In this document: in pieces, positions 17,126 to 26,131 of the stretch
How positions within the stretch are numbered: position 1 is the first letter of the stretch
Layout of the letters: each line of letters starts with the position of its first letter
Notes under the pieces: model-generated
What the model was told of the DNA's origin: nothing
Seen by the model: only the letters and a program-made list of their open reading frames with translations
The model's database searches: none
Program-made: the position numbers and the translations under genes
From: UBA11524 sp963642705
Lineage (GTDB): Bacteria > Bacillota > Clostridia > Christensenellales > Aristaeellaceae
DNA: 64,000 nt
Direction: 5' to 3'
NCBI GenBank assembly: GCA_963642705.1
Contig: CAVIHU010000008.1
Location: 1-64,000 of the forward strand

Positions 17126-18604
17126 ATGAAGCAATACGTTCTATCCATCGACCAAAGCACACAGGGTACGAAGGCACTGCTGTTTGATCGAAACGGAACG
17201 CTCCTGTGCCGTGCGGACAAGCCGCATCGGCAGCTGATTGACGAGCATGGCTGGGTGGAGCATGATGTGGAGGAAATCTGGCAGAATACGCTTGCTGTCG
17301 TGAGGATGGTCACCGAAAAGGCAGGCATCGACAAGAGCGAAATCGCCGTGCTGGGTATCAGCAATCAGCGCGAAACGTCCGTCTGCTGGGATAAAAAGAC
17401 GGGCAAGCCGGCCTATAACGCGATCGTGTGGCAGTGCGGACGCGCCGCGGCGATCTGCGAGGAGCTGGAGAAGCAGGGCTGTGCGAAGCTGGTGCAGGAC
17501 AAGACCGGAATCCGCCTTTCGCCGTACTTTCCGGCGGCTAAGCTGGCATGGATTTTCCGTCATGTGTCGAGTGTGACCGAGCGTGCAAAGCGCGGCGAAA
17601 TTGCGGTCGGCACCATCGACAGCTTCCTTGTGTACCGCCTGACGAAGGGTCAGCGCCATCAGACGGATTACTCGAATGCCTCACGCACGCAGCTGTTCAA
17701 CCTCCGCACGCTCAAGTGGGATGATGATCTGCTGGCGCTCTTCGGCATCGAACCGAGCTGCATGGCAACGGTGACGGATTCTGACGGCGATTTCGGCGAA
17801 ACCGATTTTGACGGCTGGCTGGATGAACCGATTCCGATTCGCGGCGTCCTGGGCGACTCGCACGGTGCGCTGTTCGGACAGGGCTGCCTGCGTCCGGGTA
17901 TGCTGAAAACAACATACGGCACGGGCTCGTCCATCATGATGAATGTCGGCGAAACGCCTGTGCGCTCTGATGAGGGTGTCGTGTCGTCTATCGCGTGGAA
18001 AATCGGCGGAAAAGTGAATTATGTGCTGGAAGGCAACATCAATTACACCGGCGCGGTCATCACGTGGCTCAAGGATGACCTCCGATTGATTGCGAATCCG
18101 GGTGAGACGGAAACGCTTGCCCGTGCGGCAAATCCGGCAGACAGCACGTATCTCGTCCCTGCATTTTCCGGCTTGGGTGCACCCTATTGGGACAACAACG
18201 CGCGCGCCATCCTCTGCGGCATGAGCCGCACAACCGGCAAGAACGAGATTGTCCGTGCGGCACTGGACTGCATCGCCTATCAAATCAGCGATGTCGTCCG
18301 CATCATGGGCACGAGCGCAAAGCTGAACATCGGGGAATTGCGCGTAGACGGCGGGCCAACCCGAAATGCATATCTGATGCAGTTCCAGAGCGATCTGCTG
18401 GGCATTCCGGTGCGCGTCCCGAATGCGGAAGAGCTTTCCGGCATCGGCGCGGCATACGCGGCGGGTCTGTCAGACGGAATTTACGACCTAACCGTGCTTG
18501 ACCAGCTCAAACGCAGGAGCTATGAGCCGCAGATGGCTGACGATGTCCGCGAGAAAAAGATGGCAGGCTGGCAGACGGCGGTTCGCCGCGCGCGGTGCAA
18601 GTGA
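17126..18604 (+). CDS. FGGY-family carbohydrate kinase
   Basis: ATP-dependent sugar or polyol kinase of 492 residues. The N-terminal domain begins YVLSIDQSTQGTKALLFD (phosphate-binding loop) and the second domain contains the family signatures GTGSSIMMNVGE and ELRVDGGPTRNAYLMQFQSDLLGIPVRVPNAEELSGIGAAYAAG. It looks nearest to the glycerol-kinase-like branch by its GTIDSFLVYRLTKG and FSGLGAPYWD blocks, but the context (sugar importer, isomerase, transketolase) favours a ketose such as xylulose, ribulose or apulose. ATG after GAACGAGGTGAACC. It is the likely phosphorylation step feeding the transketolase. Confidence 0.9.
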   Translation: MKQYVLSIDQSTQGTKALLFDRNGTLLCRADKPHRQLIDEHGWVEHDVEEIWQNTLAVVRMVTEKAGIDKSEIAVLGISNQRETSVCWDKKTGKPAYNAIVWQCGRAAAICEELEKQGCAKLVQDKTGIRLSPYFPAAKLAWIFRHVSSVTERAKRGEIAVGTIDSFLVYRLTKGQRHQTDYSNASRTQLFNLRTLKWDDDLLALFGIEPSCMATVTDSDGDFGETDFDGWLDEPIPIRGVLGDSHGALFGQGCLRPGMLKTTYGTGSSIMMNVGETPVRSDEGVVSSIAWKIGGKVNYVLEGNINYTGAVITWLKDDLRLIANPGETETLARAANPADSTYLVPAFSGLGAPYWDNNARAILCGMSRTTGKNEIVRAALDCIAYQISDVVRIMGTSAKLNIGELRVDGGPTRNAYLMQFQSDLLGIPVRVPNAEELSGIGAAYAAGLSDGIYDLTVLDQLKRRSYEPQMADDVREKKMAGWQTAVRRARCK

Positions 18605-18625
18605 CCGACACGAAAGGAGAAGCCT

Positions 18626-19510
18626 ATGCGCGCACTGAACTTTGGTTCCCTGAATCTTGATTATGTGTATCAGGTGGCACATTTCGTGCAGCCCGGCGAA
18701 ACGCTTGCGGCATCATCGCGTGCGGTAAAATTCGGCGGCAAGGGACTGAACCAGTCCATTGCGCTCGTCCGCGCAGGCGCAAACACCGTGCATGCGGGAT
18801 GCGTCGGCAGCGGCGGCGAAAGCCTGCGGAAGCTCCTCGATGACAGCGGCGTTGACACGTCCTGCCTGCTTTCCGTGGACGAAATGCAGGGGCATACGGT
18901 CATTCAAGTGAATCCGCAGGGCGAAAACTGCATCCTGCTCTATGGCGGTTCAAACCGCTGTATTACCGCGGAGCAGGTCAAAAGCACGATGGCGCAGTGC
19001 TCTGCCGGTGATTATCTGGTGCTGCAGAACGAAATCAACCTGCTGCCGATGATTATCGATGAAGGCGCGCGGCAGGGAATGAACATTGTCCTGAATCCGT
19101 CGCCGTACAATGATGCACTCCGCAATGTGGACTACAGCAAGCTTACATGGCTGCTTGTCAACGAAATCGAGGCGGAGCAGATTACCGGCGAAAACGACCC
19201 GGACAAGGCATGGAATGTGCTGCATGCGCGCTATCCGAGGCTGTCCGTGTTGATTACGCTTGGCAGCCGGGGCAGCGTCGTTCATCGCGTGACGGACGAC
19301 GGTGTCGAAACCGTCCGGCAGCTCGCCGAACGCGTCAAGGCGGTTGATACCACTGCCGCCGGCGATACCTTTACAGGCTATTTCATTGCAGGACTGATGG
19401 AAAATATGCCGCTTCAGGCCTGTATGCAGCGTGCAAGCCATGCGTCTGCCATTTCCGTGACGCGTCCCGGTGCCGCAGATTCCATTCCGCTACGTAGCGA
19501 AGTGGAGTAA
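18626..19510 (+). CDS. PfkB-family carbohydrate kinase, ribokinase-like
   Basis: 294-residue ribokinase-type kinase. It opens with a short substrate-lid region (NFGSLNLDYVYQVAHFVQPGET), has FGGKGLNQSIALVRAGA, the LVLQNEI segment and the C-terminal ATP/anion-hole motif DTTAAGDTFTGYFIAGL, whose Asp is the catalytic base. The ATG follows AAAGGAG. It is the last gene of the run that starts at lacI and is followed by a terminator at 19583. A second kinase beside the FGGY enzyme suggests either two substrates (for example a free pentose such as ribose) or two steps. Confidence 0.9.
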   Translation: MRALNFGSLNLDYVYQVAHFVQPGETLAASSRAVKFGGKGLNQSIALVRAGANTVHAGCVGSGGESLRKLLDDSGVDTSCLLSVDEMQGHTVIQVNPQGENCILLYGGSNRCITAEQVKSTMAQCSAGDYLVLQNEINLLPMIIDEGARQGMNIVLNPSPYNDALRNVDYSKLTWLLVNEIEAEQITGENDPDKAWNVLHARYPRLSVLITLGSRGSVVHRVTDDGVETVRQLAERVKAVDTTAAGDTFTGYFIAGLMENMPLQACMQRASHASAISVTRPGAADSIPLRSEVE

Positions 19511-19582
19511 CACAGCGAGATCCGGCTCATGTTCTCCTCAAATGAGCTGAGTCTCATAAATTGAGCACCTGTTGCTCAAACA

Positions 19583-19629
19583 GCGGAGATTCCTGCCATT
19601 CTCTCTCGGCAGCGGATCTCCGCGATTTT
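19583..19629 (+). terminator. Terminator of the sugar operon
   Basis: GCGGAGAT...CTGCC pairs with GGCAG...ATCTCCGC (ending 19623) and is followed by GATTTTT. Another hairpin, TTGAGCA-5-TGCTCAA, lies just before it at 19561-19579. Confidence 0.85.
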
Positions 19630-19632
19630 TCG

Positions 19633-19683
19633 TATGGCAACCCTGCCCAATTCGGCGCCGCTGAATTGTTCGGCGTTGCCTTA
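19633..19683. repeat. MITE-like repeat, short copy D
   Basis: A 51-bp element, TATGGCAACCCTGCCCAATTC to GAATTGTTCGGCGTTGCCTTA, has the family ends around a CGGCGCCG centre. It lies between two convergent operons, downstream of both the kinase gene and the ABC permease gene. Confidence 0.65.
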
Positions 19684-19727
19684 AAAACGTGCTGCTGAGT
19701 TGACATAAGGCGCTTAGCTGACAGCCG

Positions 19728-20528
19728 TTAACGTCTCATCGCGCTGCGGAGGGCGAGCAGCGCTGCGATCACGGGCACAAGCGCCATGAGCGATGCGGCA
19801 AAGATGATTTGCGGATTGCCGGTCGAAAGCTCCTTGAGTAGACCGGAAAACGGCTGCTTCAGCGAGTCTGACACGAGGAGAAGCGGCTGTTCAACGAGGT
19901 TCCAGCCTTCCGCGAACGTCAGCGCGAACAGAACCGCCAAACTCGGCAGACAATAGGGGACAAGCCCGTATCGCATCAGTTGAATCGTGCTGCCGCCTTC
20001 CAGACGGAGATAATCCGTCAGTTCATCCGGCCAGCGCAGAAGAATCTGCCGCATCAGGATGGTGCCGAACGGCGCGAAAGCAATCGGGGCATACAGCAAA
20101 AGCGGATGATTCAGCAGATGATTCGCGTAGGCGATGCGGTAAATCGGCAGGAGCGTCATCTGCGGCGGCATGAGCATCATCAGCAGGTACGCGCCGACGA
20201 GCACGAGGCACCAGCGTGCGCGGTGCTTTGCCAGCACGTATCCGGCGAAAAATGATACAAGCACCTGTACAAAACATGAGGCAGTTGTCCAACCAAGGCT
20301 GCATCCGAAAGCAAGCCAATAGGGTGAATAGGAAAACAACTGCTGCCATTGCTCGGTTGAAAATGGATTGGGGAAAAGCTGCACGGGCAGCATACCGATT
20401 GAGATGCTCAGCGCATCAAACGGCGGTACAAGTGATTGTATACAAAGCAGATACAACGGCAGCAGCACAATGATAATCAGCAGCATTTCTGCCAATCGCA
20501 TCGCTGCCCTCCGAAACCCATGCGTCAC
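19728..20528 (-). CDS. Carbohydrate ABC transporter permease, MalG-like
   Basis: 266-residue inner-membrane permease of the CUT1 sugar-importer class, with about six hydrophobic segments. The EAA-type coupling loop is visible near DYLRLEGGSTIQLMRYGLVPYCLPSL. The start is a GTG overlapping the stop of the upstream permease gene by four bases (GTGA), with GAGGAGG at good distance, so the two are translationally coupled. With 20525-21328 it forms the channel for the binding protein encoded at 21380-22674. No ATPase gene is nearby; a shared MsmK-type ATPase elsewhere would be needed. Confidence 0.87.
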   Translation of the reverse strand: MTHGFRRAAMRLAEMLLIIIVLLPLYLLCIQSLVPPFDALSISIGMLPVQLFPNPFSTEQWQQLFSYSPYWLAFGCSLGWTTASCFVQVLVSFFAGYVLAKHRARWCLVLVGAYLLMMLMPPQMTLLPIYRIAYANHLLNHPLLLYAPIAFAPFGTILMRQILLRWPDELTDYLRLEGGSTIQLMRYGLVPYCLPSLAVLFALTFAEGWNLVEQPLLLVSDSLKQPFSGLLKELSTGNPQIIFAASLMALVPVIAALLALRSAMRR

Positions 20529-21328
20529 AGCGCATCCTCCTCTCTGCGTCTCAGCAGCAGGAAAAGCGCGAGAAACAGCAGCGTCATTGCCAGTGCAAAC
20601 AGGGTTGCCCCTGCCGACAGCAGACCGTAATCCAGCTTTGTGAAATGATTATTGACGTAATTCTGTATGAAATACAGCTTTTTTGGCGGATAAATGCCGT
20701 AAAGCAGATACGATTCACGGAAAATGCGCATACCGTTCATGGACAAATAGACAAACGAAAAGAAAATCACCGGACGCAGCAACGGCAGCGAAATCCGCCA
20801 TACAATCGTCCGATGCGATGCACCGTCAACGAGGGCCGCGTCAAAAATCGCCGGTACAATCGCCTGCATGCCAATCAACATCAGCAGATTCACGGCACCT
20901 GTATTTTTCCAGATATACAGCGTCAGGAGCGTGATGTATTTCCAGTCGGCATCGTGCGGCCTGAGCATCCTTGCCAGCCACGAGCCGCCGCCAAACAGCA
21001 CTTTCCAAAGCGGTACAATTGCCGATGTCGGCAGGAAAATCGGAATCAGCAATACAAGCGTCAGCACAGATGATTTCATATGCCAGAAAATTGCGTTTGC
21101 AAGCAAAAAGCCGAAAATCATCGAAATGCTGACCGCAAGCAGGAAAAATTGTAGCGTATTACCGAATGCGAGCGGATAAAAGCTGCTCTGCCAGACGGCG
21201 ATGTAATTGCTGATACCGACAAAATGCGCCGATGCACTGTTGTCCAGGAAGGAGGAAACAAGCGACATGCAAAACGGCGCGATATAGCACAGCACAAAGC
21301 CAAGCAGCCCCGGCAGGAGAAAAAGCAC
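20525..21328 (-). CDS. Carbohydrate ABC transporter permease, MalF-like
   Basis: 267-residue CUT1 permease with about six membrane segments and the coupling loop ALVDGASHRTIVWRISLPLLRPV. The only standard start after the preceding stop is GTG at 21328, which lacks a clear ribosome site. The 17 in-frame codons before it encode a basic leader (...NHRFIYPRRD) that looks like the normal N-terminus of such permeases, yet contain no ATG, GTG or TTG. The stop of the binding-protein frame at 21380 is in the same frame. A rare ATT start, or damage to the original start, is possible. The upstream gene is also frameshifted. Confidence 0.78.
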   Translation of the reverse strand: MLFLLPGLLGFVLCYIAPFCMSLVSSFLDNSASAHFVGISNYIAVWQSSFYPLAFGNTLQFFLLAVSISMIFGFLLANAIFWHMKSSVLTLVLLIPIFLPTSAIVPLWKVLFGGGSWLARMLRPHDADWKYITLLTLYIWKNTGAVNLLMLIGMQAIVPAIFDAALVDGASHRTIVWRISLPLLRPVIFFSFVYLSMNGMRIFRESYLLYGIYPPKKLYFIQNYVNNHFTKLDYGLLSAGATLFALAMTLLFLALFLLLRRREEDAL

Positions 21329-21379
21329 GTCCCGCCGAGGATAAATGAAGCGATGATTGGATGGACGAGCCCTGCGGTT

Positions 21380-22674
21380 TCACTCCTCCATTGCCATTTG
21401 GACAAGGAAAACCACGTTTTCCTTCAGTTCTTCATCGGTGATATTGCCAAGATACCAATCCTGCAGGTTATCCCAAACAGCGCCATGGAAATCGCTGCTG
21501 CCCGGGAATGTTGTTGCAAGGACGTTTTTGCGGTATTCCTGCGCCTTCGTATATCCGCCCGCACTGTATGAGGTTGTAAAATAGCGCCGTCCTGCCTTGA
21601 CGTAAGCGGTCTGAATACCGTTAACATCCGTGAATGTCGGTAAAAGATCCTTCATGTTGGTGATTTGGCGTGTCGGCGGATTTTTGCCCATCATGTAATA
21701 ATCGCGCTCCATGTCGCACAGCGAAAGCGCGTCACTGGACAGCATGCTGCGAAGAAAATCAGCCGCCAGTTCCTGATGCTGCGCATCCTTCATCAGAACG
21801 CAGCTGACTAAACCGCCTACATGATAATTTTCATCTTCGTTGAAGGCAGGCCCCGGAATCAGATTTGAAGACCATGAGAGCGGATTGATGCCGCTTGAAC
21901 AGGAAATGATTACGCTACATTGATTTTTGCGTTCTGAGTACATGTCCAAATAGGCGGTTGACGTCAGGACTTCTCGGAACAAATCAAGATATTCGTCAAA
22001 GAACTGGTCGATTCGTTCAGGATGCAGCCAATTAAAATTCAGGAACATGTCGACATTTACATTCTGAAGATACGGGCAATCCGACAGTGCTTGCCCATAC
22101 ATCAGATATACATCCGGCTCGCCATCGCCGTTTGTATCCTTCGGCAGCTGACGGCAAAGCTCGGCGAACTCCTCCCACGTCCAGTAACCATCAGCCGCAG
22201 GATTGGAAACACCTGCTTTTTTCGCGACACCGGAATCCCAGAAAAAGCATTCCTCGACGATATAAAACGGCAACCCGATCAGCTTTCCTTCGTACATCAG
22301 CAGCCTGCTCAAATCGATGAGCTGTTCCGGATATTCCGTCAAACCGATGGTATCGAGCGTCTGGGAATAACCTTTTTGAGCCATTGACATTGTCAAACGA
22401 TAGCCCACAATCACGATATCAGCATCGCATTGACCATTCAACAGCAGGCTTGTAAATGTTCTTCCGAATAGATTCGATATTCAATCGTTGTTTCAGGGTG
22501 CAACTTGAAGAACGCCTCTTCAAGCGGGACATTGTCTGAGCAGTCATAGGGAACACATGCGATGATTAAGGTATCATCCGTGGTTTCAGCATTGCTCGGT
22601 GTTGCCGCCGCTGCAACGCTACACATTGCCATTATCGTAATGATGATCAGCAACAGAGAAACAAGCTTTTTCAT
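21380..22674 (-). pseudogene. Frameshifted extracellular solute-binding protein, family 1
   Basis: Binding protein of a CUT1 importer, broken by an apparent one-base loss. The first frame (22674 down to 22438) encodes a signal peptide (MKKLVSLLLIIITIMAMCSVAAA) and ends ...SEEHLQACC. The protein continues in another frame from about 22446 (LLNGQCDADIVIVGYRLTMSM...) to the stop at 21380. One extra base in GCCTGCTGTTGAAT would restore ALLLNGQCDAD. Joined, the product is about 430 residues, the usual family size, with typical blocks (YWTWEEFAELCRQLP, ADFLRSMLSSDALSL). It may be a real pseudogene, a slippage site or an assembly error. A near-consensus promoter lies upstream. No lipobox is seen. 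Confidence 0.82.
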
Positions 22675-22794
22675 GTGCGTATCCTCCCTCGTTTAAGTCG
22701 GTCGTAAATGTGCCATCTTCTGCAGTGTGCCGCCCAATCCTCCTCTCTAAAGAGGCGTATCCATTCGTAAAGCATTCAAAAACGGTTCATCATT

Positions 22795-22823
22795 ATTATA
22801 ATTCTTTGTAAATAATTTGTCAA
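22795..22823 (-). promoter_or_regulatory. Promoter of the ABC operon
   Basis: On the minus strand TTGACA (22823-22818), 17 bases, TATAAT (22800-22795): a full consensus sigma-A promoter about 120 bases upstream of the binding-protein ATG. Confidence 0.82.
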
Positions 22824-22926
22824 GGAAAATTTTGGTTATCATTTCATCAGCATTTTTATGGAAGCAAAATCTTGCTTTTTAATCGCTGCATTACGGCGTG
22901 AGTGCTTTATTTCTGCCTTGCAAATA

Positions 22927-23064
22927 TAGGCGTCACCGCACAATTAGGCGACTCGCCAAAGGCGGAATTCTCGATTTACATTCAGTCAACCTTCGATTTC
23001 TGCAATCGTATCCGGTACAAAAATCACGATTCATCGTACCACCTCATTGGTGCGGTATTGCCTT
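22927..23064. repeat. MITE-like repeat, copy E
   Basis: 138-bp element with left end AGGCGTCACCGCACAATT and right end GGTGCGGTATTGCCTT. The inner right half (TCTCGATTTACATTCAG, then TTCGATTTCTGCAATCGTATC and ACGATTCATCGTACC) matches copies F and H closely. Confidence 0.8.
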
Positions 23065-23088
23065 GATGCCATATTGCCCTGAAATAAG

Positions 23089-23117
23089 TTGCATTGACGC
23101 GGCTTTTCTGATATACT
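23089..23117 (+). promoter_or_regulatory. Promoter of the LRR gene
   Basis: TTGCAT (23089-23094), 17 bases, TATACT (23112-23117), about 70 bases before the ATG and directly after the MITE-like copy. Confidence 0.6.
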
Positions 23118-23184
23118 GATTTATAGATGATGAGGCTGCATTTCGGTATTTTGCCGGATTCGTGAAAACAAAGGAGGTAAATCC

Positions 23185-26130
23185 ATGAGAAAATGGCTGC
23201 TGCCGACATTGATCCTGCTGCTGGTGCTATGCGTTCCTGCACGGGCTGAATCTTCCGACTGGAGTTTCAATGAAGAGTACTACGTTTTAACCGGCTATGC
23301 CGGTTCCGGCGGCGCGGTGACCGTTCCCGATCAAATCGGAGAGGGCACCGTAGATGTTATCGCCGAAAACGCGATCAAGAGCGACAACATCACATCCCTG
23401 ACGCTGCCTGAAACGCTTCTGGAGATGCGCGATGGCGCCGTCAGCTGGTGTGGTGCCTTGACGGAGGTAACGCTTCCCGAAAGCCTGATTGTCATCGGTG
23501 ACCTGAATTTCTGGAACTGCAACGCGCTCGCGTCCGTCACGATTCCTGCGGGCGTTCGATACATCGGTGAATATGCATTCTACTTTTCCGCCGCCCTGAA
23601 GGAAATCACGTTCGAGGGTGTCTGCCCTGTCATTGGAACGGGTGCCTTTTCAAGCCTTGCGGAAGGTGCCGTTGCCTATGTGCCGGATGATCAGATGGAA
23701 GCCTACAAGGCTGCCTTTGAAGCTGCAGGCAGCGAAGTGACCGTGCAGGCGAGTGGAAAAAATGCCGCGATCATCGACAATAACGGCTTTGCGGATGATC
23801 TGTTTGCAATCGATGCAGACGGCACCATGACCGCCTATTACGGATACGCGACGTATTTGCGTATTCCGGAAATCATTGGCGGCATTTCTGTAAAGGCTAT
23901 CGGCGATTCGGTTTTCAGAAATGATTATTATCTGGCCGTTCTGGAGCTGCCGGAGGGTCTGGAAAGCATCGGCGTTTCCGCTTTTGAAAGCTGTGAAACG
24001 CTTCAATATGTTTCCTTCCCGTCGACGCTTACGACCATCGCTGACCGTGCGTTTGCCAACGGCTATTCGGGGAAAACGCTCGAGCTTTCGGGCATTCAGA
24101 CCATCGGAGCGAATGCCTTCGAGAGCGCAAGGATCGACACGGCGGTCACGCTTCCTGAGGGGCTCGTTTCCATTGGCGACAGCGCCTTCAGCGGCTGCAT
24201 CTCCATTCCTGAATTCTACCTGCCGAGTACGCTGGAAAGCATCGGAAACGGCGCGTTCAGCAAAAACTGGGCGCTTACCTATATTTACTTCGACGGCGAA
24301 ACGCTTCCGCAACTGGGCGAAAATGTATTTTGGGAATGCAGCGTACTTGCCGATATCGACTTAAACGAGCACTGCACAAAGCAGCAAATGCTTGATTTGC
24401 AGGCGGTTGTCGATACACAGGGGCTTTCCTGCCGCGTATGGCGCATGCAGAACACGCATGTTCAGTATGCGGAAAGAGATGCCGCAACGTACGCAAACGG
24501 CCTGTTCACGGCGTATACCGGAAGCCTTACAGCCATTCGGCCGTACGATTCTTTCGACGGTATAGATACCATCGGCATCGCCGACGGCGCTTTGAAGGGC
24601 AATCAAACGGTTGAATACTTTGCCGTCTGCTACAATGATCTGTTTACGACCATCGGTGCAGAGGCGTTTGAAGGCAGCAGCATAAAGCACGTGGATCTGT
24701 TCGATTCCGTGACGACCATCGGTGCGCGAGCCTTTGCAAATTGCACGCAGCTCGAAGAGCTGACGATTCCTGAATCCGTGACGGAAATCGGCGAGGGCGC
24801 GTTTGAGGGCCTGACGAGTCTCAGGAAGGTCACCATTCTCTGCGATGCCTCCCTGATTCCCGAAGGTTCTTTTGCCAATTGCCCTGCGCTGACCGAAGCA
24901 AGCATCCGGCAGGGTGCAGTTCCGGCGAAGCTGTTTGAAGGTTCGGCACTGACCGCGCTTTCGCTCGGCGAAAACGTGACCGGCATCGGTGCGAGGGCCT
25001 TTGCCGATACAGCGATTTCCTCAGTGAATCTGTCGAACATCACCGAAATCGGCGATGGCGCGTTTGAGAATACCGCATTGACTGCTGTGGTTCTGAATGC
25101 CGATGTAAACGTTGCATCAAACACGTTTGCAGGAACGGCGGCAGAAATCCGCATTTCCGCATCTGCTACCGATGAACAGCTTGCCGCATTGAACGAGAAG
25201 CTGGCAACGCCCTGGTACAATCCGATGGTGCGTGAAGGCGAAGAAAGCAGCTTCGTGAAAATGCCGTTTGAAGCAACGTCCGCAGAATGCTTTGATTTTG
25301 ATCCGGAAACCGGTTTGATCAGTGCATATACCGGCACGGATGTGGACGTGGTCGTTCCGCGTGAAATCAACGGCGTGACGGTTGCAGGCTTCAGCAACTA
25401 CAATGTGTTTGAATCCTGCCGCGATTACACGAATACCGACATTGACAGCAATCAAACCGAATGGGTCCATTTGCGCACGCTGGTGCTTCCGGAGACCATT
25501 CAATCACTGCCTGACGAGTTGCTTTCTTACATGCAGCAGCTTGAAACCTTCATCTGCTATGCACCGCTGGAATCCACAGGGCGTCAACTGTTTATGCTGT
25601 GCAAAAGCCTTGATACGGTCGTTTTCGTCAACGGCGTTCGCGTGATCGATAACTATGCGTTCGACAATGCCGGTACCCTGAGGAATCTGTATTTCGGATC
25701 ACACGTCGATCGAATCGGCGAATCCGCATTCAACTTTGCCGGAATCAGCTCTTTTGTGGCGGATGCGGCGGAAATTAGCTATGGCGCATTCTCCAACTGT
25801 GAGAATCTGACATCGCTTCACTTCACCAGTAAAGCAGCCTCGTTTGCCCCAAACTGCGTGGTGAATTGCCCGAAGCTCTCGGAGGTTTGCTTCGACGGAT
25901 GCGATTTCTCGTCCTCTGAGACGGGATTGTTCTTCCACGTGGCTGAACAATTGACCGTGCGCGTTCCTGAAGGCATGGATGATGATTTCCTGAACCATGC
26001 TCAGAACTGCGTAAGCTGGAGCGAATACGAATCGGAAATCACGATTGTGACAGGTGAATGCGCTCACAAGCTTCCTGAAAAACCGGATGTGACTTCTCTT
26101 GTGCCCGAACTGCCGGTCGTGGTGTATTGA
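23185..26130 (+). CDS. BspA-like leucine-rich-repeat secreted protein
   Basis: 981-residue extracellular protein. The signal peptide (1-21) ends VPARA. Most of the rest is BspA/TpLRR-type leucine-rich repeats of about 22-24 residues, of the form ...LTEVTLPESLIVIGDLNFWNCNAL..., in two or three blocks separated by non-repeat strands such as residues 170-200 and 395-455. Such proteins usually mediate adhesion or recognition at the surface. No LPXTG motif, membrane anchor or lipobox is visible, so it is probably released or held non-covalently. The ATG follows AAAGGAGG. It stands alone, with a MITE-like element starting two bases beyond its stop. Confidence 0.88.
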   Translation: MRKWLLPTLILLLVLCVPARAESSDWSFNEEYYVLTGYAGSGGAVTVPDQIGEGTVDVIAENAIKSDNITSLTLPETLLEMRDGAVSWCGALTEVTLPESLIVIGDLNFWNCNALASVTIPAGVRYIGEYAFYFSAALKEITFEGVCPVIGTGAFSSLAEGAVAYVPDDQMEAYKAAFEAAGSEVTVQASGKNAAIIDNNGFADDLFAIDADGTMTAYYGYATYLRIPEIIGGISVKAIGDSVFRNDYYLAVLELPEGLESIGVSAFESCETLQYVSFPSTLTTIADRAFANGYSGKTLELSGIQTIGANAFESARIDTAVTLPEGLVSIGDSAFSGCISIPEFYLPSTLESIGNGAFSKNWALTYIYFDGETLPQLGENVFWECSVLADIDLNEHCTKQQMLDLQAVVDTQGLSCRVWRMQNTHVQYAERDAATYANGLFTAYTGSLTAIRPYDSFDGIDTIGIADGALKGNQTVEYFAVCYNDLFTTIGAEAFEGSSIKHVDLFDSVTTIGARAFANCTQLEELTIPESVTEIGEGAFEGLTSLRKVTILCDASLIPEGSFANCPALTEASIRQGAVPAKLFEGSALTALSLGENVTGIGARAFADTAISSVNLSNITEIGDGAFENTALTAVVLNADVNVASNTFAGTAAEIRISASATDEQLAALNEKLATPWYNPMVREGEESSFVKMPFEATSAECFDFDPETGLISAYTGTDVDVVVPREINGVTVAGFSNYNVFESCRDYTNTDIDSNQTEWVHLRTLVLPETIQSLPDELLSYMQQLETFICYAPLESTGRQLFMLCKSLDTVVFVNGVRVIDNYAFDNAGTLRNLYFGSHVDRIGESAFNFAGISSFVADAAEISYGAFSNCENLTSLHFTSKAASFAPNCVVNCPKLSEVCFDGCDFSSSETGLFFHVAEQLTVRVPEGMDDDFLNHAQNCVSWSEYESEITIVTGECAHKLPEKPDVTSLVPELPVVVY

Positions 26131-26131
26131 C

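Larger units (their letters stand above)
22675..23184. other. Divergent region before the LRR gene
   Basis: No supported gene. It holds the minus-strand promoter of the frameshifted binding protein (22795-22823), a MITE-like copy (22927-23064) and the LRR-gene promoter (23089-23117). The stretch at 22780-22870 is AT-rich. Confidence 0.6.

Noticed and set aside
15298..19510. Classical L-fucose pathway
   Set aside because: FucU-, FucO- and FucI-like genes suggest it, but no fuculose-phosphate aldolase is present and a split transketolase occupies that place.
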